From: Planctomycetota bacterium
GTDB taxonomy: Bacteria > Planctomycetota > Phycisphaerae > Phycisphaerales > SM1A02
Assembly: GCA_022566535.1 (NCBI GenBank)
Contig: JADFIR010000012.1
Span: 18,059 to 82,058 of the forward strand
Direction of reading: 5' to 3'
DNA length: 64,000 nt
Shown here: positions 9,191 to 19,629 of the stretch, piece after piece
Layout of the letters: every line of letters begins with the position of its first letter
Numbering within the stretch: position 1 is the first letter of the stretch
The notes under the pieces: generated by a model
What the model was told of the DNA's origin: nothing
The model's input: only the letters and a program-made list of their open reading frames with translations
The model's database searches: none
Program-made: the position numbers and the translations under genes

Positions 9191-11536
9191 TCAGCGGCGG
9201 CGCTTGCCGCGGCGGGGGTGTTTGGAGGTTTTGCGCTTACCTTTGGCGCGGTCGGGGCGCTGCTTCGACGCAGCTCGCTCAACTTGCTGGGGCAGTTTGG
9301 TGAGTTGCAGGTCGAGGTGCCGGGAGGCCAGATCGACGCGCAGGATCTGGACGGTGACGATGTCGCCGATGCCCAGTGAGGCGCCGCTGCGCTGGGCGAC
9401 GATTCGGCCGGTCCTCTCGTCGGCGGTCCACCGATCGGCACGTCCGGCGGACTGGGGCATGTCCTGCATCCGGACCATCCCCTCGACGAGGAACCGCTCG
9501 ATCGAAACGAACAGCCCATTGCTGGTAATGCCCGTCACGACGCCGGGGAACTCATCGCCGAGGTGATGCTCGGCGAGGAACTGCATCACCAGGAAGTCGC
9601 GCAGCTCGCGTTCCGCCGCGTTGGCTTCGATCTCGGTCTCACTACAGTGCCGGCCAAGCTGGATCAACTGGGCCTCGTCAGCCACGCGATCGTCATCGGC
9701 GAGTCGCTTGCCAAGCTCACCGCGCCTTCGCCCGCCGGGGATGGTTCTCCCGTTGTCGGTCGCGTCCAGATACGCCTCGATGGCGCGATGCAGCGAGAGA
9801 TCGGGATACCGGCGGATGGGGCTGGTGAAGTGGGCGTAGTGGTCTGAGGCCAGCGCAAAGTGGCCGATCATCGCCGGGCTGTACGAAGCCTTGGCGAGTG
9901 TTCGCAGGACGGCGAGATGGATAGCCCGGGCTGCGGGGGTGTCGCGGGTTGCGTCGAGCAGGTGCTGAAGATCGCGTCTCGTCGGCTCATCGGGAAGACC
10001 CAGGCCCGCGCCCCGCGCGTACATGCGCAGCTCCTGGATGTCGCCGGGAACGGGATCAGGGTGGATGCGCCGCAGGATCGGCACATCCAGGGCATCGAAC
10101 GTGCGTGCGACCGCTTCATTCGCCTCCACCATGAACATCTCGATGATTGTGTGGGTGAACGCGCCATCCTCGGGCACCGCGTCGATCACATGCCCGGCCT
10201 CGCCAAAGACCAGCTCCACCTCCGGAAGATCGAGCACGATCATGCCGTCGCTCAACCGACGTTTTCGAAGAATGCGGGCCAGCGTATCACATCGCCGAAG
10301 GCTGTCGATCAACTCATTGCTATAGCGAGGCTCGCCGCGGGTGTGCTTGCGGGCCTGGTCACGCTCACCGTCGATCAAGGCCTGCGCCTCGAGGTAGGTC
10401 AGCCGCTTCCTGGACGTGATGATCGTCCAGGCCAGACGTTGATGCATGACCTTGCCCCGGCCGTCGAAGGTGATGAACACCGACTTGGTGAATCGCCCAA
10501 CACCTTCCTGGAGCGAACACACTCCGTTGGAGAGGGCCTCGGGCAGCATGGGGATGACCAGTCGGGGCAGATAGATGCTGTTGCCGCGCTCCTTCGCTTC
10601 CTCGTCGATGGCAGTACCGGGGCGGACGAAATGCGCCACGTCGGCAATGTGCACGCCGAGCGTCCATTCGTCTTGCTGGGCGTCGTAGGTAATGGAGATC
10701 GCGTCGTCAAAATCATTCGCATCCGGCGGATCAATGGTGAACGTGAACGTGTTAGTGAGGTCTTCGCGTTCGGGCCGCCGGCCGTTCGTCCGGGCGTCGA
10801 AGGCTTGGGCTGCCGATGCGGCCTGATCGATGGCCGATGCGGGAAACTCGGTCCGGAGACCGTGGGCCACGATGACCGCCTCGGTCTCGACGTCAGGCCG
10901 CCCGGCCTCGCCAAGCACCCGGACAATGACGCCTTCAGAGACGTAATGCTCCTGCGGGTAGTGCAGCAGCTCGATCACCACCTTGTCGCCGGCGGTGGCG
11001 TTCTTCGCGTGCGGGTCGCGGATCAACACCGGCTCGTGGAGTGATCGGCCGTCGGGCTCGACGAACCATTGCCCGCCACGGTGAAACAACGCCCCGACGA
11101 AGTGATCTCGTCCTCGCTGGACCACCTCGATGATCTGCCCGATGTAGGGGCTGCGGCCGGAGCGGCTCTTGCCGCGCCAAGCCTGTCGGATCACCTTGGC
11201 CCGCACCCGATCACCAGAGATAGCGTCGCGTGCCCTGCCCGCAGGGATAAAAAGATCGCCATCGCGGTACGAATCGTCGGGAACCACAAATCCGAACCCT
11301 CTGGCGTTGAGGCGGAAGCTACCGATCACTTCGTCCGGATAACTCGGCAGCTGAATGAGCCCATCACGATTGATCTCGATGCGGCGTAGCTCGACGAGCT
11401 GCTCGATCGCCGCCTGGAACGCGGTCTGATCCTGCGGCTGCGTTTGCAAGTCGCGCGCCGTCTGCTTGACCGTGGATGGCCGATAGTTTGAGTGGGCCAG
11501 GTGTTTGAGAATTCGACTAGTGAAGCGCAGTGGCAT
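9191..11536 (-). CDS. rnr: Ribonuclease R
   Basis: 781 aa; TFTIDPPDANDFDDAISI, VHIADVAHFVRPGTAID.EA..RGNSIYLPRLVIPMLPEALSNGVCSL, S1 domain, basic C-term. Confidence 0.96.
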   Translation of the reverse strand: MPLRFTSRILKHLAHSNYRPSTVKQTARDLQTQPQDQTAFQAAIEQLVELRRIEINRDGLIQLPSYPDEVIGSFRLNARGFGFVVPDDSYRDGDLFIPAGRARDAISGDRVRAKVIRQAWRGKSRSGRSPYIGQIIEVVQRGRDHFVGALFHRGGQWFVEPDGRSLHEPVLIRDPHAKNATAGDKVVIELLHYPQEHYVSEGVIVRVLGEAGRPDVETEAVIVAHGLRTEFPASAIDQAASAAQAFDARTNGRRPEREDLTNTFTFTIDPPDANDFDDAISITYDAQQDEWTLGVHIADVAHFVRPGTAIDEEAKERGNSIYLPRLVIPMLPEALSNGVCSLQEGVGRFTKSVFITFDGRGKVMHQRLAWTIITSRKRLTYLEAQALIDGERDQARKHTRGEPRYSNELIDSLRRCDTLARILRKRRLSDGMIVLDLPEVELVFGEAGHVIDAVPEDGAFTHTIIEMFMVEANEAVARTFDALDVPILRRIHPDPVPGDIQELRMYARGAGLGLPDEPTRRDLQHLLDATRDTPAARAIHLAVLRTLAKASYSPAMIGHFALASDHYAHFTSPIRRYPDLSLHRAIEAYLDATDNGRTIPGGRRRGELGKRLADDDRVADEAQLIQLGRHCSETEIEANAAERELRDFLVMQFLAEHHLGDEFPGVVTGITSNGLFVSIERFLVEGMVRMQDMPQSAGRADRWTADERTGRIVAQRSGASLGIGDIVTVQILRVDLASRHLDLQLTKLPQQVERAASKQRPDRAKGKRKTSKHPRRGKRRR

Positions 11537-11683
11537 GTGGCAATAGGCTCTTAGGTTGGCCGGTCAGGCACGACGGTAGGTTGGGGCGTTAAACGAGGCA
11601 AACCTGGACGGTCGTGCCGGGTGAAATGTGCTTCGATTTGCAGACTCAGCCGTGCATCCGGCCGGAAATGTGGCAAGGTTCAA

Positions 11684-11726
11684 GAGGGTTTTCCAGGGCC
11701 ATGGCACAGCGCCATGGGGAAACCTC
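11684..11726 (+). promoter_or_regulatory. Strong hairpin just upstream of a small secreted-protein gene
   Basis: gggttttcc-agg-gccatggc-acagc-gccatgg-ggaaacc inverted repeat ending ~12 nt before ATG. Confidence 0.35.
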
Positions 11727-11738
11727 GATCCTTGCAAC

Positions 11739-12185
11739 ATGGAGAGCACGAAGAAAATGAAGAAGATGAAATCACACCTGCGGGTGTTGGTGATCGTGGC
11801 GGTGGGGGCAACGGCCATCGTCATCACGACGGGCGCCGCCGGCCGCGGCCAGCAGATGACGACCTCGGGGGCCGATGTCCGCGGGTTTGTTGTACCGGCC
11901 GTACAGATCATCAGTTTCGACGACACGGTGGGAATGCTCGACACAGCAACCGGCGCCATCTACCGCCTCCGCGGTAATTTGGATAACCCCAGCGTTCGGA
12001 ACACCTGGGAGCTGCGCGTCGGGCCGGTCAAAGCGGCAACCTCCGGCCTGCTGGAGATTCAACGACCCACGTTCAACAATCCCGATGCGATCTTCCTGGT
12101 GGACATTGTCGCTGGCAAGACATGGATCCTCCAGCGTCGCGCGAGCTCCAATGGGACGTGGGATCCCGTCGAGATCTATCGATAG
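11739..12185 (+). CDS. Hypothetical exported protein
   Basis: Signal-peptide-like N-term MESTKKMKKMKSHLRVLVIVAVGATAIVITTGAAG. Confidence 0.65.
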   Translation: MESTKKMKKMKSHLRVLVIVAVGATAIVITTGAAGRGQQMTTSGADVRGFVVPAVQIISFDDTVGMLDTATGAIYRLRGNLDNPSVRNTWELRVGPVKAATSGLLEIQRPTFNNPDAIFLVDIVAGKTWILQRRASSNGTWDPVEIYR

Positions 12186-12221
12186 GAAACTGCCGGCTGT
12201 TGGCAGACCGGCGGCTCTCCT

Positions 12222-12560
12222 TCAATCAGTGTCTTTGCTCTGCGAACCGCCGGAGGATTGCGACGAGCTCGACGAGTCGCTTGACTTCGCCTTGGACTTG
12301 GCCGCCTTGTCATCCTTCTTGGGCGTCTTGCCCTGGGCCGCCTTCTTCTCGGCCTCGGCCGCCTTCTTGTAGGACTCGCTTCGATAGTCGGTTTCGTGGA
12401 AGCCGCTGCCTTTGAAGATGACGCCGGCCCCGGTGCCGATGAGGCGTTTGAGCCTGGGCTTCCCGCACTTAGGGCACTTGCGCTTGACCCGGTCGGTCAT
12501 GGATTGGAATAGTTCGAACTCATGATTACAGGCATCACAAACATAATCATACGTGGGCAT
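12222..12560 (-). CDS. FmdB-family zinc ribbon protein
   Basis: MPTYDYVCDACNHEFELFQSMTD...CPKCGKPRLKRLIGTGAGVIFKGSGFHETDY. Confidence 0.92.
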   Translation of the reverse strand: MPTYDYVCDACNHEFELFQSMTDRVKRKCPKCGKPRLKRLIGTGAGVIFKGSGFHETDYRSESYKKAAEAEKKAAQGKTPKKDDKAAKSKAKSSDSSSSSQSSGGSQSKDTD

Positions 12561-12562
12561 TG

Positions 12563-13174
12563 TCACTCCCCCTCATCGTGGGCCGCGGCGACCGCAACCT
12601 TGGCCGGGCGGAGGACCTGATCGCCCATTGCGTAGCCCGGCTGAAGGACGGAGACAATATGGTTGGGCGCAATGCCCTCGGCCGGCTGCCGCATCACCGC
12701 CTCGTGTCGGTTCGGGTCGAACTCGTCGCCAACCACCGGCTCGATCCGCTGCACTCCCTGACTCTCCAATGCCTTGACCAGCTCGCACTGTGTGATCCGT
12801 ACGCCGCCGAGAAGCTGCTCGACGGTGGTTTGCTCGGCGTCTTGATCTAGCGCCAAGTCGAGATGATCGAGCACACCGAGCATCGACCTGACCACCCGGG
12901 CGGCACCGGTTTCGGCGGCGCGGTGTTCATTCTCGACCGCCCGGCGTTGGAAATTGGCAAAATCCGCCAACGCACGCTGCCGAGCAGCGATCGCGTCCTC
13001 GAGCTCGACTTGGAGTTGCTCCGCCAAAGCCGAGGGGTCTTGGGGAGCATCGACCTCATCGGCGGATGCCTCCTGGGCCACCTCCGGTGTACCCTCCGCC
13101 GGCGCCTGCTTTGTTGTGCTGGCATTGGTAACCCGTCCGGGCGTCTTCGGTTGATGAGCATTTCGCTTCGGCAT
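12563..13174 (-). CDS. grpE: Nucleotide exchange factor GrpE
   Basis: ALADFANFQRRAVENEHRAAETGAARVVRSMLGVLDHLDLAL...GDEFDPNRHEAVM. Confidence 0.93.
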   Translation of the reverse strand: MPKRNAHQPKTPGRVTNASTTKQAPAEGTPEVAQEASADEVDAPQDPSALAEQLQVELEDAIAARQRALADFANFQRRAVENEHRAAETGAARVVRSMLGVLDHLDLALDQDAEQTTVEQLLGGVRITQCELVKALESQGVQRIEPVVGDEFDPNRHEAVMRQPAEGIAPNHIVSVLQPGYAMGDQVLRPAKVAVAAAHDEGE

Positions 13175-13198
13175 CTGTAGTGCATCGCCTCCGCAGGA

Positions 13199-14344
13199 TT
13201 AGGTTCCGGACACCGCGTCCTTGATTTTGGTCCACATCGATGGGCTCCCCGCGCCGACGTCTAGTTTCTCCGTCTTGGCGTACTCCCGCAGCAGGTTCTT
13301 CTGACCGTCGCTGAGCTTGCTGGGAACAACCAGTTGCACCACCACCACTAGGTCGCCCCGCTTGGGGGAGCGCAAGTTCGGAAGCCCGCGCTGGGGTAGA
13401 CGAAACAATGCGCCGTGCTGGGTGCCCGGCGGAATGCTCAGCGACGCCGGCCCATCGAGCGATGGAATATCCACCTGGGCCCCCAAGGCGGCTTGTGTGA
13501 ACGCAATGGGCACCGCCACCAGCAGATGGTCGCCGTCGCGCTCAAACTGCGAATGTTGGCGTACTCGCACAACCACCTGAAGATCACCACGAATGCCTCG
13601 GCCGCTGGGGCTGATCTCCGCCAAGGGCGGCTCACCTTCGCCAGCCACGCGCACAGCCTGTTGGGCGTGGATGCCCGGCGGAATCTTCACCCTCAGCTTC
13701 CGCTTGATCGATACCCGCCCGGAGCCGTGGCAGTCGGGACACTTCTCGGCGATGATGGTGCCTCGGCCTTGACATTGCCGGCAAGTGGTCACCATGCGGA
13801 ACATGCCGCCAAAGCCGGCCTGGACCACCTGGCCGCTTCCGGCGCAGGTGGGACACGCTTGTGGCTTGGTTCCGGGTTTGGCCCCCTCGCCGCCGCAGGT
13901 CTTACATATGTCCAGCCGCTTGAACTCCACATCGCGACTGGTGCCGGCGAGCACTTCGTCCAAGGTCACTTCAACCTCAGTCTCCAGGTCGTAGCCGCGA
14001 GGAACGCCGCCACGCCTCCGGCCGCGACCGCCGGTCCCGATGCCCCCGAAGATCTCCTCGAACATCGAGAAGATGTCTTGGGCGTTCATCGAGCTGAAAT
14101 CGTGGCCTGGGGTGGACCGCAACCCGCTGTGGCCATAGCGATCGTAAATCGTGCGGCGCTCAGGGTCGCAGAGCACCTCGTAGGATTCCGCGCACTCCTT
14201 GAACTTCGCCTCCGCCTCGGGATCGCCCGGGTTGCGATCGGGATGATACTTCATCGCCAGCCGCCGATAGGCGCGCTTGATCTCATTATCCGAGGCATTG
14301 CTCGGCACGCCAAGGATCTCGTAGTAGTCGCGCGTCGTGGGCAT
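13199..14344 (-). CDS. dnaJ: Chaperone DnaJ
   Basis: [36 protein letters not shown]; four CxxCxGxG-type zinc motifs. Confidence 0.96.
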   Translation of the reverse strand: MPTTRDYYEILGVPSNASDNEIKRAYRRLAMKYHPDRNPGDPEAEAKFKECAESYEVLCDPERRTIYDRYGHSGLRSTPGHDFSSMNAQDIFSMFEEIFGGIGTGGRGRRRGGVPRGYDLETEVEVTLDEVLAGTSRDVEFKRLDICKTCGGEGAKPGTKPQACPTCAGSGQVVQAGFGGMFRMVTTCRQCQGRGTIIAEKCPDCHGSGRVSIKRKLRVKIPPGIHAQQAVRVAGEGEPPLAEISPSGRGIRGDLQVVVRVRQHSQFERDGDHLLVAVPIAFTQAALGAQVDIPSLDGPASLSIPPGTQHGALFRLPQRGLPNLRSPKRGDLVVVVQLVVPSKLSDGQKNLLREYAKTEKLDVGAGSPSMWTKIKDAVSGT

Positions 14345-14543
14345 GACCAGGGTTCAGGAGTCAGGAGTTAGGAGTCGGAATGTCCGCAGGATTCTTGACC
14401 CGCGGACGACCGATCTCTACCTGCACCCTTAGCGGGCTGTACGAGGCGCCTCCCCAAAGCATCAAGGACCGAGTGTTAAGGATTGACACGGTCGCCACCA
14501 CCCTCAACGCCTCGGTCCTCGGCCCTCCGGCACAGACACCGGA

Positions 14544-16157
14544 TCAGCATACAGCCTCTTCGACCGGATCCTCATCGTCCTTGAGTTCGGTGACGATCAC
14601 ATCAGTGGTCAACATCAGCCCGGCAACCGACGCGGCACTCTGAAGCGCGGTGCGAGCGACCAGGGCCGGGTCGATGATGCCGGAAGTGACCAGGTTCTCA
14701 TACTCGCCGGTCTCGGCGTTGAAGCCGAAGCCGCCGGTACCCTCTTTGATCTTTTCGACGACAATATCACCGTCGAAGCCGGCGTTGGTTGCGATCTGCC
14801 AGGTCGGGGCCTCCAGGACCCCCGCGACGATGTCGAAGCCGAGTTTCTCATCGCCACGAGCCTTTCGGCGGGCGTCCTGCACGGCGCTGATTGTGCGCAG
14901 GAAGACCACCCCTCCACCGGGAACGTAACCTTCCTTCGCGGCCGATCTCGTGGCGTTGAGCGCATCCTCGACGCGATCCTTGCGCTCCTTCATCTCGATC
15001 TCGGTGGCGGCGCCCACGTTGATCACCGCCACTCCGCTGATCAGCTTCGCCAGCCGTTCCTGGAGCTTCTCACGGTCGTAGTCGCTGGTGGACTTATCGT
15101 ACTGCGCGCGAATTTGATTCGCCCGGGCTTCGATGTCCTTCTTCTTTCCGGCACCTCGGATGATCGTCGTGTCGTCTTTGGTCACGGTGACCTTCTGTGC
15201 CCGTCCCAGTTCGGACAGCTCGATGTCCTCCAGGTTACGGCCGATGTCTTCGGAGAAGAAGGCGCCGCCGGTCAGCGTCGCGATGTCGCCGAGCAGCGCC
15301 TTGCGCCGATCGCCGAACCCAGGCGCTTTGACGGCACAGACCTGGATCACGCCGCGGAGGCGATTGACCACCAGCGCCGCCAGGGCCTCGCTCTCGACGT
15401 CCTCGGAAATGATCAGGATGGGTTTGCCGGAGGTCGCCACCTTGTTGAGCAGCGGCAGGAAGTCCGCCAGGTTGGCGATCTTCTTCTCGTGAATGAGGAT
15501 GTTGACATCCTCCAGGACACACTCGGCCTTCTTGGGGTCTGTCATGAAGTAGGGGCTGAGGTATCCCTTATCGAAGGCCATGCCTTCGACGTAGTCGAGC
15601 GTGATTTCGGCAGTCTTGCCTTCCTCGACCTCGACGACGCCTTCGGAGCCTACCTTGTGGATGGCCTCGGCAATCAACTGGCCAATCTCTGCGTCGTTGT
15701 TTGCGGACACCGTGGCGACCTTGCGCAGATCGTCGCGGCCTGCACACTTGGTGGCCAGGTCGTTGATGGTATCACTGACGACCCGAACCGCGTCGTTGAT
15801 GCCGCGCTGCACGGCCACCGCGTTGGCGCCGGAGATGACATGTCGCAAGCCCTGTCGGTAAATCGCCCTGGCCAGGACAACCGCCGTCGTCGTGCCGTCG
15901 CCCGCCTCGTCTGCGACCTTCTTGGCGACCTCATTCACCATTTTGGCCCCGACATTCTCAAAGGGCTGAGGCAGCTCGATCTCCTTGGCAACGTTGACGC
16001 CGTCTTTGGTGACAGCGGGGCCACCGAACGACTTCTGCACGAGCACATGCCGGCCGGTCGGACCCATCGTCAGGCCGACGGCTCGCGCGATCTGTTGCAC
16101 CCCCTGCTCGAAGTCCTGGCGGGCCGACGTGTCGAATTTTAGTTGTTTGGTAGACAT
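14544..16157 (-). CDS. groL: Chaperonin GroEL, second copy without GGM tail
   Basis: [60 protein letters not shown]...; ends [11 protein letters not shown]. Confidence 0.95.
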   Translation of the reverse strand: MSTKQLKFDTSARQDFEQGVQQIARAVGLTMGPTGRHVLVQKSFGGPAVTKDGVNVAKEIELPQPFENVGAKMVNEVAKKVADEAGDGTTTAVVLARAIYRQGLRHVISGANAVAVQRGINDAVRVVSDTINDLATKCAGRDDLRKVATVSANNDAEIGQLIAEAIHKVGSEGVVEVEEGKTAEITLDYVEGMAFDKGYLSPYFMTDPKKAECVLEDVNILIHEKKIANLADFLPLLNKVATSGKPILIISEDVESEALAALVVNRLRGVIQVCAVKAPGFGDRRKALLGDIATLTGGAFFSEDIGRNLEDIELSELGRAQKVTVTKDDTTIIRGAGKKKDIEARANQIRAQYDKSTSDYDREKLQERLAKLISGVAVINVGAATEIEMKERKDRVEDALNATRSAAKEGYVPGGGVVFLRTISAVQDARRKARGDEKLGFDIVAGVLEAPTWQIATNAGFDGDIVVEKIKEGTGGFGFNAETGEYENLVTSGIIDPALVARTALQSAASVAGLMLTTDVIVTELKDDEDPVEEAVC

Positions 16158-16176
16158 GGTTGTTGACCCTCAGCAC

Positions 16177-16229
16177 GTTTAGCCGTCGCTCGAAGAACGA
16201 CGCGGGGGTCTGCGAGTGAGCGGCTAAAC
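16177..16229. promoter_or_regulatory. CIRCE-like inverted repeat between groES and second groEL
   Basis: gtttagccgtcgctcg - 20 nt - cgagtgagcggctaaac; outer TTAGC/GCTAA and inner CTC/GAG. Confidence 0.4.
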
Positions 16230-16237
16230 AGGACCAT

Positions 16238-16528
16238 TTACTTTTCGATCACGCCCAGCAATTCGCTTTCCCGCATGATCATGTGGGTGACGTTCTTGAT
16301 CTCGATCTCGGTCCCGGCGTACTTGCCGAAAACGACGGTGTCGCCCTTCCGCACGGAAGGCTTGACCCGTTCGCCGTTGTCCAGCAACTTGCCCGGCCCG
16401 ACTGCGATCACCTTGCCTTGGATGGGCTTCTCTTTGGCTGACTCCGGCAAGTAGATCCCGGATTCGGTCTTCTTGTCCGGGTCAGAAGGCTTGATCAGAA
16501 CACGATCTTCAAGAGGTTTGACGGACAT
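16238..16528 (-). CDS. groS: Co-chaperonin GroES
   Basis: MSVKPLEDRVLIKPSDPDKKTESGIYLPESAKEKPIQGKVIAVGPGK. Confidence 0.97.
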   Translation of the reverse strand: MSVKPLEDRVLIKPSDPDKKTESGIYLPESAKEKPIQGKVIAVGPGKLLDNGERVKPSVRKGDTVVFGKYAGTEIEIKNVTHMIMRESELLGVIEK

Positions 16529-16564
16529 TGGTCGAAATCTCCATCCAGTTGATCTTCCAAATCT

Positions 16565-16632
16565 GTAGGGTCCGCGGTGCGGACCATCTCAACTTCGTTG
16601 CCTATCTTCGAGGTCCACTCAGCGGACCCTAC
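16565..16632. repeat. Intergenic palindromic element
   Basis: 11-bp perfect outer arms gtagggtccgc / gcggaccctac with inner ggtgcggacc / ggtccac. Confidence 0.6.
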
Positions 16633-16641
16633 GAACTTTGC

Positions 16642-18315
16642 TTAGAAGTCCATGCCGCCCATGCCACCCATGCCGCCCATACCGCCCATGCCAGGAGGGC
16701 CGCCGGGCGGCATTGAGGCTTCGTCTTCATCTTTGGGCGCTTCGGTGACAACGCAATCGGTGGTCAGCAAGAGCCCGGCCACGGAGGCGGCGTTCTGCAA
16801 CGCCGTACGATCGACCTTGGCGGGTGTCACCACACCGTCAGCGATCATGTCGCTGTACTTCAAAGTGAGTGCGTTGAAGCCCATGTTTCCATTGAGCTGG
16901 GTCACCTTAGCGACGACGACGCTTCCCTTTTCACCGGCGTTGTCGGCGATGGCTTTGGTCGGGATAGAAAGGGCCGACTCGACGATATCCACGCCGAACT
17001 TCTCATCACCCTTGAGCTGCTTTCGGATCCTCGTCAGACACGCACTGGCCCGAATAAAGCTGACCCCGCCGCCGGGAACAATGCCTTCCTCGACTGCGGC
17101 TCGTGTGGCGTGAAGGGCATCCTCGACGCGGGCCTTCCTTTCCTTGAGTTCCAATTCGCTGGCGGCGCCGACGTTGATTTGAGCCACGCCCCCGGCCAGC
17201 TTCGCCAGACGTTCCTGCAACTTCTCGCGATCGTAGTCCGAATCGGTCGTCTCGATCTCCTTGCGGATCTGGGCGATGCGAGCCTGAATATCTTTCGTCG
17301 CTCCGGCACCTTCGATCATGGTGCAGGTATCGGAGGTGAGATCGACCTTCTTGGCCTGGCCGAGCTGTTTGAGCGTGACCTTGTCCAGCTCGATGCCCAG
17401 GTCTTTCATAATCGGTTCGGCCCCGGTGAGCACGGCGATGTCCTGGAGCATGGCGCTGCGGCGATCACCGTAGCCGGGGGCTTTGACCGCCGCCACCTGG
17501 AGCACGCCGCGAAGCTTGTTGATCACCAGCGTACTGAGCGCCTCGCCGCTTACGTCTTCGGCGATTATCAGAAGCGCCTTCTTGGCGCCCATCACTTTCT
17601 CCAGGAACGGCACGAGCTTGGTCACCGAATCGATCTTGTCCTCGTAAATAAGGATCAGCGGCTTGTTCAGCTCGACGGCCATCTCGTCGGGGTTGGTGAC
17701 GAAGTTGGGGCTGAGATACCCGCGGTCGAACTGCATGCCTTCGACGACATCCACGTAGGTCTCCAGGCCCTTGCCCTCTTCGACGGTAATGACGCCGTCC
17801 TGGCCGACCTTGTCGAATGCATCGGCCATGATCTTCCCGATAGCTGGGTCGTTGTTGGCGGATATCGTGGCCACGGCGGCAATCTTGTCCATGTTGTTGG
17901 CCACGGGTCTGGCCATGGACTTGATCTCGGCGATGACTGCGTCGATGGCTTTGTGCATCCCGCGGACGAGCGCGTTGGCTTCCACGCCGGAGGCAACCTG
18001 CTTCAGCCCGGCATTGAACAGCGCCTCGGCGATCACGGTGGCAGTGGTGGTTCCATCGCCGGCGTCCTGGGAAGTCTTGGAAGCCGCCTCCTTAACCAAC
18101 TGAGCCCCCATGTTCTCGACCTTGTTGCGGAACTCGAGTTCTTCGGCCACGGTCACGCCGTCCTTGGTGACGGTCGGCCCGCCCCACGACTTGTCGAGCA
18201 CCGCATTCCGACCGCGGGGGCCGAGGGTGGACCTCACGGCAGTAGAAAGCTTCTGAACACCGCTGAGCAACGCCTTGCGAGCATCAGTATCGAAGGCCAG
18301 TTCCTTCACAGCCAT
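16642..18315 (-). CDS. groL: Chaperonin GroEL with GGM tail
   Basis: [59 protein letters not shown]...; ends [14 protein letters not shown]. Confidence 0.97.
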   Translation of the reverse strand: MAVKELAFDTDARKALLSGVQKLSTAVRSTLGPRGRNAVLDKSWGGPTVTKDGVTVAEELEFRNKVENMGAQLVKEAASKTSQDAGDGTTTATVIAEALFNAGLKQVASGVEANALVRGMHKAIDAVIAEIKSMARPVANNMDKIAAVATISANNDPAIGKIMADAFDKVGQDGVITVEEGKGLETYVDVVEGMQFDRGYLSPNFVTNPDEMAVELNKPLILIYEDKIDSVTKLVPFLEKVMGAKKALLIIAEDVSGEALSTLVINKLRGVLQVAAVKAPGYGDRRSAMLQDIAVLTGAEPIMKDLGIELDKVTLKQLGQAKKVDLTSDTCTMIEGAGATKDIQARIAQIRKEIETTDSDYDREKLQERLAKLAGGVAQINVGAASELELKERKARVEDALHATRAAVEEGIVPGGGVSFIRASACLTRIRKQLKGDEKFGVDIVESALSIPTKAIADNAGEKGSVVVAKVTQLNGNMGFNALTLKYSDMIADGVVTPAKVDRTALQNAASVAGLLLTTDCVVTEAPKDEDEASMPPGGPPGMGGMGGMGGMGGMDF

Positions 18316-18610
18316 GGGGCTTGTCTCCTGGAAGTGATGATCAAGTCTTTCGATCGATCGCGGGACGATATCTGCTCGACGCAGACCCCGGGGCGCATAG
18401 CACCGCCCGGCACCCGCACCCAGAGCATTCCCTTTCAAAGAGTGCGCCAGTGCATGCGGTAAGCCATACCCCGCCTAACCGAAGCGATATCAACGATTTC
18501 AGGCCAAGACAGGCCGCTGGAGACCCCACGGGTAGCTGACACGGTCAACCGGCCTTGGCACTGCGCCTGCCAAGCTGGCAGACTACCGGCCAGCGAGGGG
18601 GAAAGCCATA

Positions 18611-19516
18611 TCACAGGCCGTTGGGCTCAACGGGGCCCAGAATCTGATCCAGCGACGGCGGCGGACGGCGCAGCGAATGGCGAATCCACCACGCGTTGAC
18701 CAGCAGGTAGAACAGACCGATCAGCAGCATGAAGGCGCTGATCGCGGTAATCACCGTGCCAACGGTGAGCAAGCCCCCGCCACGGCCGGCCAACTCCGAC
18801 GTGAGCCGAATCACCTGCCCCAGGGCGATGCCCACGATTGCGGCGACCATCGCGTGGATACTTTGGCGTCCTCCGCGGGCGGTGCGATACGCTCGACTGC
18901 GAAGGCCAATGACGCCTAGTACGCCGTGCAGGCCGAGCAACCCCACGATCGCTGCCGCGGCCATGGCCAGCCGCAGCGCATCAGCCACCCAGCGTAGGCC
19001 GGCGGAGCGCTCCCAGGCGATCGCGGCGATCACCAAGATCGCCCAGCTCGCCAGACCACAACCCAGCAGCATGACATCTCGCCCTGGCGCGCCGCTGCGG
19101 ACCCGGCCCTTCGGTGGCGCCATCTGCCGTACTGACCACAGCCCGCCCAATGCGGCAAGCCCCGCAACGAAACCCAGCTCCATCGGCGTCCAGGTGGAAA
19201 GATTCCGGAGACCGCTTTGGTCTAACGCGTCGATCCACAGCGCTACCGGCCGGGCCGCCAAGACCAACGCCCCAACCATAAGACAGATCATCAACCACAC
19301 CATCGCGTTGCCGACCGCAACCGCGTTGTGAAGCTTGGGCAGCCGGCTGGCGGCCGGATCCACCGTATGGAGGATCGCTTCCCAGATCGCCTGTCCACAT
19401 TCAGGGCACAACCCATCGGCGCGAAGTCCGTAGAGGTTGTAGCCGCACCGGCGACAGTGCACCGGCGAGACTACGACGGCGTTGGAAAGGCTGTCCGGCG
19501 CCGGGAAGTCGTTCAT
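18611..19516 (-). CDS. Membrane protein with N-terminal zinc ribbon
   Basis: CRRCGYNLYGLRADGLCPECGQAIWEA followed by hydrophobic segments. Confidence 0.7.
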   Translation of the reverse strand: MNDFPAPDSLSNAVVVSPVHCRRCGYNLYGLRADGLCPECGQAIWEAILHTVDPAASRLPKLHNAVAVGNAMVWLMICLMVGALVLAARPVALWIDALDQSGLRNLSTWTPMELGFVAGLAALGGLWSVRQMAPPKGRVRSGAPGRDVMLLGCGLASWAILVIAAIAWERSAGLRWVADALRLAMAAAAIVGLLGLHGVLGVIGLRSRAYRTARGGRQSIHAMVAAIVGIALGQVIRLTSELAGRGGGLLTVGTVITAISAFMLLIGLFYLLVNAWWIRHSLRRPPPSLDQILGPVEPNGL

Positions 19517-19629
19517 CGCTAGAAACTCTACACCAGTCGCCTCAATCGGGCCGTCCAGCGTCGCGCCGAGCGCCGTACCGCACTGGTATACTCCCTCGCG
19601 CCTCTGCACGACCAATGGAGTTGCCCGTC

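Noticed and set aside
9860-11044. 394 aa plus-strand ORF opposite rnr
   Set aside because: Antisense shadow of a confidently identified gene in high-GC DNA; no domain-like content.
17110-18462. 450 aa plus-strand ORF opposite groEL
   Set aside because: Shadow ORF caused by codon bias in groEL; same for 15114-16142 opposite the second groEL.
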